Shown: positions 43,628-54,865, counted from the stretch's first letter. The stretch: DNA of 64,000 nucleotides from Streptomyces asoensis (GCF_013085465.1 NZ_CP049838.1:8680001-8744000), one strand, 5' to 3'. Program-made: numbers and translations. The notes: a model not told the origin generated them from the sequence alone.

Positions 43628-45169
43628 TCAGACGATTCCCTCGGCCAGTTCGGCCTGCTCGCGGTCCGATCCGTAGGCCGCGGTGGTGGGCGTTCCGTAC
43701 GAACGGCGGGCCACGAACCACCACACCGTGGCGAGGAGCAGTACGACGGCCAGGGCCACGGACGCGTAGTTCATCGTGTCCACCGTCACCGGCGACGACT
43801 GGGGCAGGCAGAACAGCACCGTCACACAGGCCACCCACACCACGGCGACCCACCCGACCGGGCGGCTCCAGCGGCCCAGATGCCACGGACCCGGCCGGAA
43901 ACGGTCCCCGGCGCGCAGCCGCAGCAGCACCGGGATGGCGTACGCGGGCGTGATGCCGATGACGTTGATGGCGGTGACCGCGCCGTACGCCGTCGCCGAG
44001 TACAGGGACGGCAGGGCGAGCACACCCGCGACGACCACCGACAGCCACACGGCCGCGACCGGCGTCTGGGTACGGCTGTTGACCTTGCGCCACAGATCCG
44101 AGCCCGGCAGGGCGCGGTCCCGGCTGAACGCGAAGACCATGCGGCTGGCGGCGGCGACCTCGGCGTTCCCGCAGAACAACTGGGCGGTGATCACCACGAG
44201 GAGCAGCGCGCTCGCGCCGTTCGTGCCCAGCCCGTCGAGGAGGATCTGCGCGGGCGGCACGCCGGTGTCGGTGGCGCGGGTGGCGGCGTAGTCCTGGATG
44301 GCGAAGGTCAGCCCCGCCAGCAGCGCGAAGCCCGCGATCCACGACACCCAGATGGACCGCACGATGCCCTTGGCCGCCGCCACCGAGGCGTTGGAGGTCT
44401 CCTCGGAGAGGTGGGCCGAGGCGTCGTAGCCGGAGAACGTGTACTGGGCCAGCAGCAGCCCGATCGCGGCCACGTACACCGGGTTGTGCCAGCCGGTGTC
44501 GTTGACGAACTCGGTGAACACGAACGACGGCGACCGGTGGTGGTCCGGGACGATCCACAGGGCGCCGACGATCAGCGCCACCCCCGCCAGGTGCCACCAG
44601 ACGGAGACGGAGTTGAGAACGCTGACCAGGCGGACGCCGAACAGGTTCAGCACGGCGTGCAGCAGCAGGATCGCCACGAAGATCAGCATCGTCTTCTCCG
44701 GCGTCGGCTCGAAGCCCCAGCGGAGATTGGCGAACGCGCCCACGAACAGCGCGGCGCCGTAGTCGATGCCGGCGATCGCGCCGAGCAGGCCGAGCAGGTT
44801 CAGCCAGCCGGTGTACCAGCCCCAGCGCCGGCCGCCGAGCCGGTCGGCCATGTAGTAGAGGGCGCCGGAGGTCGGATAGGCGCTGGTGACCTCGGCCAGC
44901 GCGAGCCCGACGCAGAGCACGAACAGACCCACGCCCGCCCAGCCCCAGAGCATCACCGCGGGGCCGCCCGCGCCCATGCCGAAGCCGTACAGGGTCATGC
45001 AGCCGGACAGGATCGAGATCACGGAGAAGCTGATCGCGAAGTTGCCGAATCCGCCCATCCGGCGGGCCAGCACCGGCCGGTAACCGAGTTCGCGCAGCCG
45101 CTGTTCCTCGTCGGGACGGGGTACGGCGGGTACGGCGGGCAGAGCCGCCGGGTCGGGGATGCTGGACAT
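43628..45169 (-). CDS. APC-superfamily amino-acid permease
   Basis: The 513-residue membrane protein has about 12 hydrophobic helices and the APC-type segments FGNFAISFSVISILSG, LCVGLALAEVTSAYPTSGAL and LSEETSNASVAAAKGIVRSI. This resembles GABA/choline-type amino-acid permeases. GGAGGTTTGTC directly precedes the ATG. Substrate unknown. A stand-alone gene followed by a hairpin. Confidence 0.9.
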   Translation of the reverse strand: MSSIPDPAALPAVPAVPRPDEEQRLRELGYRPVLARRMGGFGNFAISFSVISILSGCMTLYGFGMGAGGPAVMLWGWAGVGLFVLCVGLALAEVTSAYPTSGALYYMADRLGGRRWGWYTGWLNLLGLLGAIAGIDYGAALFVGAFANLRWGFEPTPEKTMLIFVAILLLHAVLNLFGVRLVSVLNSVSVWWHLAGVALIVGALWIVPDHHRSPSFVFTEFVNDTGWHNPVYVAAIGLLLAQYTFSGYDASAHLSEETSNASVAAAKGIVRSIWVSWIAGFALLAGLTFAIQDYAATRATDTGVPPAQILLDGLGTNGASALLLVVITAQLFCGNAEVAAASRMVFAFSRDRALPGSDLWRKVNSRTQTPVAAVWLSVVVAGVLALPSLYSATAYGAVTAINVIGITPAYAIPVLLRLRAGDRFRPGPWHLGRWSRPVGWVAVVWVACVTVLFCLPQSSPVTVDTMNYASVALAVVLLLATVWWFVARRSYGTPTTAAYGSDREQAELAEGIV

Positions 45170-45266
45170 GACAAACCTCCGAAGAAGGAAGGGCCACGAG
45201 GGGAGCACGGGGGGAGGGGGGAGGGGAGCGGAGGGGAGGGTGGCGCGTGAGGGGACCCGGACGGTG

Positions 45267-46262
45267 TCAGGAACCAGGCCCCCGCGCCGCGGGCCGGCTG
45301 CGCGTACGGGCCTGGAGGAACACCTGCACGGCCTCCGCGTGATCGCCCGGAGCCGGGACGTGGTACGCCCAGGGAAGCGGCGTGCAGTACGGGCCGATCG
45401 CGTCGAACACCTCGGCCGCGTCGGCGAAGCGGAGCGCTCCCCACAGGGCGTGCGCCAGATGGTTGAGGTCGAGCGGCGAGCGTTCGGCGGGACCGGCGCG
45501 GTCGAACCACCCCTCCCGCGCCCGCAGCGCCTCCCGGGTCGCGTCCTCCGCCACCCAGTGCAGGTCGAGGGCGGCGCCGCGCCCGCCACCGCGCCGGTAG
45601 CGCTCGGCCCGGACGTACAGCGGCAGGACGTGCAGCGCGGAACCCGGCGGGGCGGTGCCCGCGACCAGGTGCGCGAAGCCCGCCGCCCCGGCCAGCCGTC
45701 CGGAACCCGCCTGCGTGTACAGGAACTGGAGCATGCGGTGGTGCGCCTCGCGGTTGTGCGGGTCACGTCGGCCGGCCTCGTCCAGCAGCCCCCACGGGCC
45801 CGGCGGGAGGCTCGGCTCGGGCGGCGCCGCCCGGTGTTCCTCCCACAGCAGCTTGCGGTCCAGTTGGGCCAGTGCCAGCAGACACACCCACGGCACCGGG
45901 TCCGGCGGCGCGGTCCGGGCCGCGGACTGGCTCAGGTCCCAGGCCTCGATCCACAGTTCGTGCGTACGGAGATGGCGCTCACGATGCGCCCGCAGCGCCC
46001 GCTCGACGGCGACCCGGGCCTGCATCACCGTGGCCGGCACACTGTGCGGCTCCTCTGCGAGCCAGGCCCGCACCACGTCCGTCCCGGCCGCCGCCGCGGC
46101 CAGCACCTGGGTGCGGCGCGTCCACTGCCACCACGCCGTGGTGCGCTCCAGAAGGACGCGCATCGACAGCCAGCGCCCGGTGCGGACCTCCTGGAGAGCG
46201 GCCCGCAGATCGCCGTCGTGCCCGGCGGGGTCGTAGGCCGGCCGTGCTCCGTCTCTCGCCAT
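45267..46262 (-). CDS. Helical protein of unknown function
   Basis: The 331-residue soluble protein is rich in Trp, Arg and Ala, with helical hairpins that resemble TPR-like repeats (VPWVCLLALAQLDRKLLWEE, HNREAHHRMLQFLYTQAGSG). No catalytic motif is evident and I do not recognise the family, though it looks conserved rather than random. It is divergent from the glycerol-kinase-like operon across a 310-bp gap. Confidence 0.6.
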   Translation of the reverse strand: MARDGARPAYDPAGHDGDLRAALQEVRTGRWLSMRVLLERTTAWWQWTRRTQVLAAAAAGTDVVRAWLAEEPHSVPATVMQARVAVERALRAHRERHLRTHELWIEAWDLSQSAARTAPPDPVPWVCLLALAQLDRKLLWEEHRAAPPEPSLPPGPWGLLDEAGRRDPHNREAHHRMLQFLYTQAGSGRLAGAAGFAHLVAGTAPPGSALHVLPLYVRAERYRRGGGRGAALDLHWVAEDATREALRAREGWFDRAGPAERSPLDLNHLAHALWGALRFADAAEVFDAIGPYCTPLPWAYHVPAPGDHAEAVQVFLQARTRSRPAARGPGS

Positions 46263-46389
46263 CAGCCACCCGCCCGCGGGCGTGGCACCGGCACGACGGC
46301 AGGGTGGAGTAACAACAGCCCTCCTCGGGGCGGCAGATGGGGCGGCGGGTGAGGGGATCGCTTTGGTCGGCCGTCACTATAGAGGCGCC

Positions 46390-46530
46390 GGAAACGCATC
46401 ACACTCGTTTCCCGCTCGATCCAACTCTCCTTTTGGCGCATATGAATTGACTGACCATCAGCCAGTGAAGGAGGTCGGGTCGCCGCTGGTCGGGGGCCTC
46501 TTGACGGGACCCGTGGCCCGACGGCAGGCT
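46390..46530 (+). promoter_or_regulatory. Operator-like palindrome and promoter of the FGGY kinase operon
   Basis: GGAAACG (46390-46396) and CGTTTCC (46406-46412) form a 7-bp inverted repeat with a 9-bp spacer. Downstream, TTGACG (46502-46507) and CAGGCT (46526-46531) with 18-bp spacing could be the operon promoter. The gap between the divergent genes (46263-46572) holds no other feature that I can see. Confidence 0.45.
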
Positions 46531-46572
46531 GTCGGATCGTGATCACCCGACCGATCACCGAGGGAGGGCACG

Positions 46573-48012
46573 ATGACGGGTCCGGTGCTCGCCGTCGACC
46601 AGGGCACCTCCGGCACCAAGGCCCTGGTGATCTGCCCCGAACGCGGCGTGATCGGCAGCGGGTTCGCCGCCGTGCACCCCCGCTACCCGTCCGGCGGACT
46701 GGCCGAGGTCGACCCCGACGCGCTGTACGACTCGGTCGTCGCCGCCGGCCGCCACGCGCTGGCCGAGGCCCGCGAACCCGTCGTCGCGCTCGGCCTCGCC
46801 AACCAGGGCGAGACCGTCCTGGCCTGGGACCCGGCCACGGGTCGCCCGCTCACCGACGCCCTCGTCTGGCAGGACCGCCGGGCCGCTTCCGTGTGCGCCG
46901 AACTGGAGCCGCACGCCGACGAGTTGCGCCACCTCACCGGCCTGCCGCTGGACCCGTACTTCGCCGCGCCCAAGATGGCCTGGATACGACGTCACCGCAC
47001 CACCGAGGGAGTCGTCACCACCAGCGACGCCTGGCTCGTCCACCGCCTCACCGGCGCCTATGTCACCGACGCCGCCACCGCGGGCCGCACCCAGCTGCTC
47101 GACCTGGACCGCTCGCAGTGGGCGCCGCGCGCCCTCGACCTCTACGGGCTGTCCGGCGAACGGCTCCCCGACATCGTCGACAACGCCCAACCGGTGGGCA
47201 CCACACGCGCGTTCGGCCCGGAGATCCCGCTCACCGGCCTCGTCGTCGACCAGCAGGCCGCCCTGCTCGCCCAACGCGTCACCACACCCGGCATCGCCAA
47301 GTGCACCTACGGCACAGGGGCGTTCCTCCTCGCCCCCACCGGCGACACGGCCCGCCGCAGCGCCTCCGGACTGGTCGGCTGTGTCGCCTGGCGGCTCGGC
47401 GGACGCACCGCCTACTGTCTCGACGGCCAGGTGTACACCGCCGCCTCCGCCGTCCGCTGGCTCACCGGCCTCGGTGTCATCCAGGGCGCCGCCGACCTCG
47501 ACACCGTCGGCGCCACCGTGCCCGACAGCGGCGGCGTCACCTTCGTCCCCGCCCTCGCCGGACTCGCCGCCCCCTGGTGGCGCGGCGACCTGCGCGGCTC
47601 CCTCACCGGACTCGGCCTGGACACCACCCCGGGGCACCTGGTGCGCGCCCTGTGCGAGGGCCTGGCCGCACAGATCGTGGAGCTGGCCGAGGCCGCGGCG
47701 GCCGACCTCGGCACGCCCGTGTCCACCCTGCGGGTCGACGGCGGCCTGACCCGCTCGGCCCTGCTCATGCAGACCCAGGCCGACCTGGCGCAGCGTCCCG
47801 TCGAGGTGTCCCCGCTGCCCGATGCGACGGCCCTCGGCGCGGGCGCCCTGGCCCGCCTCGGCGTCACCCCCGGCCTGAGCGTCGCCGACGCGCTGCCCGA
47901 CGGCAGGCCCTCGGCCGTGTACGAGCCCCGTATCCCGGCGGCGGAGGCGGCGCGGCGGCTGGGCGCGTTCCGTGCTGCGGTGGGCGCGTTGCTGGAGAGG
48001 GCGCCGGCGTGA
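46573..48012 (+). CDS. FGGY-family carbohydrate kinase, glycerol-kinase-like
   Basis: The 479-residue kinase has the FGGY start AVDQGTSGTKALV, a substrate segment LANQGETVLAWDPATGRPL and DALVWQDRR (the latter typical of GlpK-like proteins), and the C-terminal ATP-site LRVDGGLTRSALLMQTQADL. GAGGGAGGGCACG precedes the ATG. It likely phosphorylates glycerol or a related polyol. The next two genes encode FAD oxidoreductases, matching glycerol 3-phosphate oxidation operons of other Gram-positive bacteria. Confidence 0.88.
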   Translation: MTGPVLAVDQGTSGTKALVICPERGVIGSGFAAVHPRYPSGGLAEVDPDALYDSVVAAGRHALAEAREPVVALGLANQGETVLAWDPATGRPLTDALVWQDRRAASVCAELEPHADELRHLTGLPLDPYFAAPKMAWIRRHRTTEGVVTTSDAWLVHRLTGAYVTDAATAGRTQLLDLDRSQWAPRALDLYGLSGERLPDIVDNAQPVGTTRAFGPEIPLTGLVVDQQAALLAQRVTTPGIAKCTYGTGAFLLAPTGDTARRSASGLVGCVAWRLGGRTAYCLDGQVYTAASAVRWLTGLGVIQGAADLDTVGATVPDSGGVTFVPALAGLAAPWWRGDLRGSLTGLGLDTTPGHLVRALCEGLAAQIVELAEAAAADLGTPVSTLRVDGGLTRSALLMQTQADLAQRPVEVSPLPDATALGAGALARLGVTPGLSVADALPDGRPSAVYEPRIPAAEAARRLGAFRAAVGALLERAPA

Positions 48013-49373
48013 CGGTGACCGCGGAGGGGCCGCTGCCCACGGCGCCGTACGACGTCGCGATCGTCGGCGCCGGAGTCGTCGGCTGCGCCATCGCCCGCGA
48101 ACTGGCCCGCCGGCCCCGCCTGAAGGTCGCCCTCGTCGAGGCCCAGGACGACATCGGCCAGGGCACGTCCAAGGCCAACACCGCGATCCTGCACACCGGA
48201 TTCGACGCGGTTCCCGGCTCGCTGGAGGCCCGTCTGGTCCGCGAGGGCGCCGCCCTGCTCGCCGCGTACGCCGCCGAGTCCGGCATCCCCGTCGAGCCGG
48301 TCGGCGCGCTGCTCGTGGCCTGGGACGAGGAGCAGCTCGCCGCGCTGCCCCGCCTGGCGGAGAAGGCCGAACACAACGAGTACAAGGACGCGCGTCTGAT
48401 CGGGGCCGACGAACTGTACGCGCGCGAACCGCACTTGGGGCCCGGCGCGCTCGGCGCCCTGCACGTGCCCGGCGAGAGCGTCATCTGCCCCTGGACGACC
48501 CCGCTGGCGTACGCCACCCAGGCCGTCGGGCACGGCGTGGACCTGCACCTCGACTGCCGTGTCCGACAGGTGGACCGGCAGGGCGACACGCATGTGATCG
48601 GCACCGGCCGGGGCACCCTGCGCGCCCGCTTCCTCGTCAACGCGGCCGGTCTGCACGCCGACGCGCTCGACCGGCTGCTCGGCCACGACGACTTCACCGT
48701 CACCCCGCGCCGCGGCCAGCTCATCGTCTTCGACACGTTCGCCCGCGATCTCGTCCAGCACATCCTGCTGCCCGTGCCCACGGCCCTCGGCAAGGGCGTC
48801 CTGGTCGCCCCGACCGTGTACGGCAACGTGCTGCTCGGCCCCACCGCCGAGGACCTGGACGACAAACGGGCCACGCACTCCACGGCCGACGGCCTCGCGG
48901 GGCTGCGCGCGCAGGGCGGCCGCATCCTGCCCGGACTCCTCGACGAGGAGGTCACCGCCGTCTACGCGGGACTGCGCGCCGCCACCGGGCACGACGACTA
49001 CCGCATCACCGCCCACCCCGGTCGGGCCGGTGTCACCGTCGGCGGGATCCGCTCCACCGGTCTGACCGCGTCCCTCGCCATCGCCGACCACGTCGTCGGC
49101 CTGCTCGAAACCGAGACCGGCCTCGACCCGGGACCGGTGCGCGAACTGCGACCGGTCCGGATGGACCGGCGGGGGACCGGCCCCGAGTACGGCATCCTCG
49201 TCTGCCACTGCGAACGCGTCTCCCGGGGCGAGATCCGTGACGCCCTCGCCCATCCGATCCCGCCGCGCACCCTCGACGGACTGCGCCGCCGCACCCGGGC
49301 CCGCGCGGGCCGCTGCCAGGGCTTCCACTGCGGGGCCGCCGTGCGGGCCCTGCTGGAGGAGGCCCGGACATGA
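48009..49373 (+). CDS. FAD-dependent glycerol-3-phosphate-type dehydrogenase with BFD-like domain
   Basis: The 454-residue protein has a DAO-type FAD domain (YDVAIVGAGVVGCAIAREL near the N-terminus, then GQGTSKANTAILHTGFDAVP) and a C-terminal BFD-like [2Fe-2S] domain with Cys399, Cys401, Cys436 and Cys441 (CHC...CQGFHC). This is the GlpA/GlpO-like layout. It should oxidise a polyol phosphate such as glycerol 3-phosphate. The GTG overlaps the kinase stop. Confidence 0.87.
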   Translation: MTVTAEGPLPTAPYDVAIVGAGVVGCAIARELARRPRLKVALVEAQDDIGQGTSKANTAILHTGFDAVPGSLEARLVREGAALLAAYAAESGIPVEPVGALLVAWDEEQLAALPRLAEKAEHNEYKDARLIGADELYAREPHLGPGALGALHVPGESVICPWTTPLAYATQAVGHGVDLHLDCRVRQVDRQGDTHVIGTGRGTLRARFLVNAAGLHADALDRLLGHDDFTVTPRRGQLIVFDTFARDLVQHILLPVPTALGKGVLVAPTVYGNVLLGPTAEDLDDKRATHSTADGLAGLRAQGGRILPGLLDEEVTAVYAGLRAATGHDDYRITAHPGRAGVTVGGIRSTGLTASLAIADHVVGLLETETGLDPGPVRELRPVRMDRRGTGPEYGILVCHCERVSRGEIRDALAHPIPPRTLDGLRRRTRARAGRCQGFHCGAAVRALLEEART

Positions 49374-50629
49374 CCGGAGTACGCCGGGTCGACGTCCTGG
49401 TCGTCGGCGCGGGCCCCGCGGGCCTCGCGACCGCCGCCCGGCTCGCCGCCGCCGGAGCGGGCCGCGTCGAGATCGTGGAACGGGAGACACAGGCCGGGGG
49501 AGCGCCGCGGCACAGCGCGCACGGCGGCTACGGCACCCTGCTGCATCCCCTCACCGGCCCTGCCTACGCCCGGCTGCTGGTCACCGCGACCCGGCAGGCC
49601 GGGGCAACCGTCCGCACCGGTGTGACGGCCCTCGACTGGGCCGGCCCCCTGGCCCTGCACACCCTCGGCGCCGAGGGACCCGGGACGATCACCGCACGGG
49701 CGGTCGTCCTGGCCACCGGCGCCCGCGAACGCCCCCGTGCGGCCCGGCTGGTGCCCGGCACCCGCCCGGCCGGTGTCTACACCACCGGCGAACTCCAGCA
49801 GGCCGTACACCTCTACGGGCAGCGGATCGGTACGCGCGCGGTGGTGGTCGGCGCGGAGGACGTCTCGTACGCCGCCGCCGACACCGTACGGACCGCCGGC
49901 GCCACGGTCGTGGCGATGCTCACCGACCTGCCCGGCCCGCAGACCACCCCGGCCCGGGCCGCCGACTCCCGGCTGCGCCACGGCACCGCGCTCCTCACCG
50001 GCACCACGGTCGCCGAACTGCTGGGCCACGGACGCCTGTCGGGCGTGCGGGTACGGCACCGCGACGGCCGTACGGCCGTACTGCCCTGCGACACCGTCGT
50101 GTTCACCGGCGACTTCGTCCCCGACCACGAACTGGCCCGGCGCGGCGGGCTCGCCCTGGACGCCGGCACCCGAGGCCCGGCCGTCGACGGCGCCCTGCGC
50201 ACCTCGCGCCCCGGTGTCTTCGCCGTCGGCAGCGTGCTGCACGCCGTGGAGAGTGCGGCGACTGCGGCCCGTGAGGGCGCCCATGCCGCCGGTGCCGTCC
50301 TCGACCACCTCACGGGCATCGACCACCTCGCGGACGCCGGTCGGCTCTCGGGCGCCGACCGCGCCGACGCCGTCCCGCTCCTCGTGGACCCGCCCCTGCG
50401 CTGGATCGCCCCGAACCGCGTCACCCCGGCCGACCGCCTCCCCTACGTCCTGCGCACCGCGACGAGACTGACCCGCCCCGTCCTGCGCGTCACCCAGAAC
50501 GGGCGCGTACTGCACAGGGAACGGCTGTGGACGGCCGTCCTGCCGAACCGCACCCTGCGTCTGCCGGCCGGCTGGACGCACCGGGTCGACCCGCAGGACG
50601 GTCCCGTCCACGTGAGCGTCCTGCCCTGA
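49370..50629 (+). CDS. FAD/NAD(P)-dependent oxidoreductase of the glycerol-type operon
   Basis: The 419-residue pyridine-nucleotide-disulfide-like flavoprotein has two Rossmann motifs (VLVVGAGPAGLATAARLAAA and TRAVVVGAEDVSYAAADTVR) and the FAD closing segment PGVFAVGSVLHAVESAATAA. In clostridial glycerol operons a similar protein follows the GlpO-like enzyme and may pass electrons to NAD or a partner. The small DUF1667 protein often found there is missing here. The ATG overlaps the previous stop. Confidence 0.85.
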   Translation: MTGVRRVDVLVVGAGPAGLATAARLAAAGAGRVEIVERETQAGGAPRHSAHGGYGTLLHPLTGPAYARLLVTATRQAGATVRTGVTALDWAGPLALHTLGAEGPGTITARAVVLATGARERPRAARLVPGTRPAGVYTTGELQQAVHLYGQRIGTRAVVVGAEDVSYAAADTVRTAGATVVAMLTDLPGPQTTPARAADSRLRHGTALLTGTTVAELLGHGRLSGVRVRHRDGRTAVLPCDTVVFTGDFVPDHELARRGGLALDAGTRGPAVDGALRTSRPGVFAVGSVLHAVESAATAAREGAHAAGAVLDHLTGIDHLADAGRLSGADRADAVPLLVDPPLRWIAPNRVTPADRLPYVLRTATRLTRPVLRVTQNGRVLHRERLWTAVLPNRTLRLPAGWTHRVDPQDGPVHVSVLP

Positions 50630-50653
50630 GCGCTTCGCGGCCTCGCGGGTGCC

Positions 50654-51697
50654 TCAGATGACCTTCATCCGTACCAGCGCACCGAGCGTCAGCGCGCCCG
50701 GCACCAGCGGCAGCCAGACCGTGATGATCCGGTAGCCGAGCACCACGGCCGTGGCCACCGCCACCGGACCGCCCGCCGCCACCAGCGCCACGATCAGCGC
50801 CGCCTCCACCGAGCCGATCCCGCCCGGCATCGGGACCAGCGCGACCGCCACCGTCGCCGCCAGGTAGGCGACCGCCATGTGCGCCACCGGCACCGGCAGT
50901 CCCAACGCCAGCCCCACCGCGGCCAGACCGGCCGCCTGGAGCACCGGGAACGCCAGCGAGCCGCCCCACAGGGCCAGTGCCCGGGCCGGGCGGGAGTGCA
51001 CCGAGCGCGCCTCGCCGAGGGCGGTGCGCAGGAAGGAGCACACCGCCGACCGCAGCCGCCGTACGAGGGCGAGCACGACCGCCACCGCCAGCACGGCCGC
51101 CCCGAGGACGCCCAGCAGCGGGCCGAGCGCCCCGTCGGGCAGCAGGGAGCCGAGCCGCAGCGCGTCGGGGAAGACGAGCAGCAGCACGGTCAGCAGACCC
51201 ACCCGGGCCACGCCCTCCGCCAACAGATACAGCGCGAGGGCCGCGGAGGAGCGGGCCAGGGGCACCCCGCACACGGTCATGAACCGCAGGTTGACCGCGC
51301 TCGCGCCCAGCCCGGTCGGCAGCAGGTGGTTGGCCGCGCCCGCCGCGAACTGCGCGGCCAGCAGCCGCCGTCCGGGCAGCCGCTCCACCACCGCGCCCTG
51401 CCGGGTGACGGCCGCCGCCACCCACGTCAGGCAGGTCGCCGCGAGCGCGGCCAGCAGCCAGGGCCACTGCGCGCTCCGCAGCTGTGCGAAGCCCTCGACG
51501 AGAACGGACCGGTGCCGCACCGCGACCACGGTGACGAGCAGGAGCGGAAGCAGACACAGGATCTGGCGCACCGGCACACGCCGGGCGGGCCTGCCTGGGG
51601 GAAGGGGAACGGGAACCGCTGTCACACTCGGAGAGGTTCGCCGCACGGCGCCAACGGCGGGTTGCGGAAGCGGGGACGGAACATTGCGTACGGTCAT
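50654..51697 (-). CDS. Flippase-like integral membrane protein (UPF0104/LPG-synthase TM domain type)
   Basis: The 347-residue protein has about eight hydrophobic helices, with the family-type segments FAAGAANHLLPTGLGASAVN and ALVPMPGGIGSVEAALIVAL. Such proteins (AglD/MprF-N-like) are thought to move lipids or lipid-linked sugars. AAGGACCCG precedes the ATG at 51697. It is divergent from the SoxR-controlled exporter. Confidence 0.85.
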   Translation of the reverse strand: MTVRNVPSPLPQPAVGAVRRTSPSVTAVPVPLPPGRPARRVPVRQILCLLPLLLVTVVAVRHRSVLVEGFAQLRSAQWPWLLAALAATCLTWVAAAVTRQGAVVERLPGRRLLAAQFAAGAANHLLPTGLGASAVNLRFMTVCGVPLARSSAALALYLLAEGVARVGLLTVLLLVFPDALRLGSLLPDGALGPLLGVLGAAVLAVAVVLALVRRLRSAVCSFLRTALGEARSVHSRPARALALWGGSLAFPVLQAAGLAAVGLALGLPVPVAHMAVAYLAATVAVALVPMPGGIGSVEAALIVALVAAGGPVAVATAVVLGYRIITVWLPLVPGALTLGALVRMKVI

Positions 51698-51709
51698 CGG
51701 GTCCTTCGT

Positions 51710-51788
51710 CTGATCCTTTGCCTGATCCGCTGGCTGATCCCTCGGCCGATCCCTTGTCGTCGAGGATGTGGGGGTCGAGGATGTGGGG
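51710..51788. repeat. Two sets of short tandem repeats upstream of the SoxR-type promoter
   Basis: Four 12-bp units of the form CTGATCCNNTGS (51710-51721, 51722-51733, 51734-51745, 51746-51757) are followed by two exact copies of GTCGAGGATGTGGGG (51759-51773 and 51774-51788). They lie between divergent genes, directly before the promoter. Confidence 0.8.
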
Positions 51789-51794
51789 AGAACC

Positions 51795-51825
51795 TTGACC
51801 TCAAGGTTGCTTGAGGTCCTACGGT
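51795..51825 (+). promoter_or_regulatory. SoxR-type promoter
   Basis: TTGACC (51795-51800) and TACGGT (51820-51825) are 19 bp apart, the long spacing used by MerR-family activators. The spacer holds a perfect palindrome with arms GACCTCAAG (51797-51805) and CTTGAGGTC (51810-51818), very close to the SoxR box. RNA would start near 51832, so the exporter mRNA is probably leaderless. Confidence 0.8.
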
Positions 51826-51832
51826 CACTCCC

Positions 51833-53719
<1,887 letters not shown>

Positions 53720-53776
53720 GGCGGGGCGAGGGCGGCGCGCCGACAGGCCGCCGCTTCCCGCGCCGCGTTCGGGAGG

Positions 53777-54646
53777 TCAGCGCTTGGCGAGCAGATCCGC
53801 CGGGAAGGCGCCGGCGGCGAGCGCGGTGCGTACGAAGCCCGTGCCGAGCTCGGTCAGCCGGGCCACGCCGTCCGCGCCCAGGTGTGCGTACGGGGCGCGG
53901 TCCAGCCGGTCCGTCTCCCGCTCGATCTCCTGGCGCAGCGCGCGGCCCTGCTCGGTCAGCTCCCCGTCCTCGTCCAGCAGACCGCGCTCCCGCAGCCGGC
54001 CGGCCGCCGCGTCCCAGTCCTCCCGGCTCCAGCCGCGGGTGTCGAGCACCCACTGCGGCGACATGCCCTTGCCGGTCGCCGTGTGGGTCACCATCGCCTC
54101 CAGACCGTCGAGTCCCGCGGCCATCAGCACGGCGAGGTGCCCGTCGCCCCGGTGCTCGCGCAGCAGCGTGGCCGCGTGCCAGTACGCCAGGTGCGGCTCC
54201 TCGGGGACCGGCAGGTCGGCGTGGGCCGAGTACAGGGGCCGGGCGCTGCGCGAGCAGGCCTCGGTGGCGCGCAGGGCGAGCCGTGCCGCCTCCGCCATCT
54301 CCGCGGACGCGACCACGTCCGCGCCCAGCTGGCGGCGCAGCGTCGAGTCGACGGCGCGCGTGCGTGCCGCCAGGACCTGTTCGGGCGTGGCCGACTCCCA
54401 GACCGCGGGCACGTGCCGGGCGACGAGCGTGTGCTTGTAGTTGTAGAACGTCGCCGTCACCGCGCCGGCCCCGACGGGCCCCAACGCGGCGGCCCGCACG
54501 GCGAAGTTGACGGCCCGCGGGTGCGTGACGCCGACCGCGCCCAGCTCCCGGCCCAGGTCGGGGGAGAAGTAGTGCGTCGCGTGCAGCGAGTTGAGTGTGC
54601 TGTGACAGTGGCGGCCCGCGCGCGGGTCCAGAGCGACGGTGGTCAT
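53777..54646 (-). CDS. SCO6745-family protein, helix-turn-helix-like
   Basis: The 289-residue protein starts TVALDPRAGRHCHSTLNSLH and has the all-helical pattern I recall for the actinobacterial SCO6745 family (winged-helix-like C-terminus: WDAAAGRLRERGLLDEDGEL). Function unknown; a MarR-like regulator is possible. The ATG at 54646 lies just after a perfect 16-bp palindrome, so it is probably regulated by a TetR-type protein encoded elsewhere. Confidence 0.75.
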   Translation of the reverse strand: MTTVALDPRAGRHCHSTLNSLHATHYFSPDLGRELGAVGVTHPRAVNFAVRAAALGPVGAGAVTATFYNYKHTLVARHVPAVWESATPEQVLAARTRAVDSTLRRQLGADVVASAEMAEAARLALRATEACSRSARPLYSAHADLPVPEEPHLAYWHAATLLREHRGDGHLAVLMAAGLDGLEAMVTHTATGKGMSPQWVLDTRGWSREDWDAAAGRLRERGLLDEDGELTEQGRALRQEIERETDRLDRAPYAHLGADGVARLTELGTGFVRTALAAGAFPADLLAKR

Positions 54647-54657
54647 GACGGGCACGG

Positions 54658-54673
54658 TACCGACCGGTCGGTA
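54658..54673 (-). promoter_or_regulatory. TetR-type operator before the SCO6745-like gene
   Basis: TACCGACCGGTCGGTA is a perfect palindrome of the kind bound by AcrR/TetR repressors. On the minus strand it lies between TGGAAA and TACCGT (17-bp spacing), which could be -35 and -10. The RNA start would be close to the ATG. Confidence 0.65.
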
Positions 54674-54759
54674 ACATTTCCAGAGAGGTGGCGCCGTCGG
54701 CCCGTCGAGCAGATGGACCCTGGAGCTGCTGCCGACCGTCGTGGACGGTCAGGGTGCGT

Positions 54760-54777
54760 CTACTGCGCATGCAGTAG
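54760..54777. promoter_or_regulatory. Palindrome upstream of the MMPL gene
   Basis: CTACTGC-GCAT-GCAGTAG, 7-bp perfect arms, 88 bp before the MMPL start. A regulator site for the transporter is likely; the two-component system downstream is a candidate. Confidence 0.55.
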
Positions 54778-54865
54778 GGGCGTACCGGCGGCCACACGAA
54801 GACGGGCGGGGGCTGCGCGGACAGCCTGGAAGGGTTCCCCGAGTTCGGATGTGGAGACCCTTCCT

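Noticed and set aside
46544..46551. Palindromic CGATCACC/GATCACCGA bases before the FGGY kinase as an operator
   Set aside because: Too short and imperfect to separate from chance; the 46390-46412 repeat is better supported.
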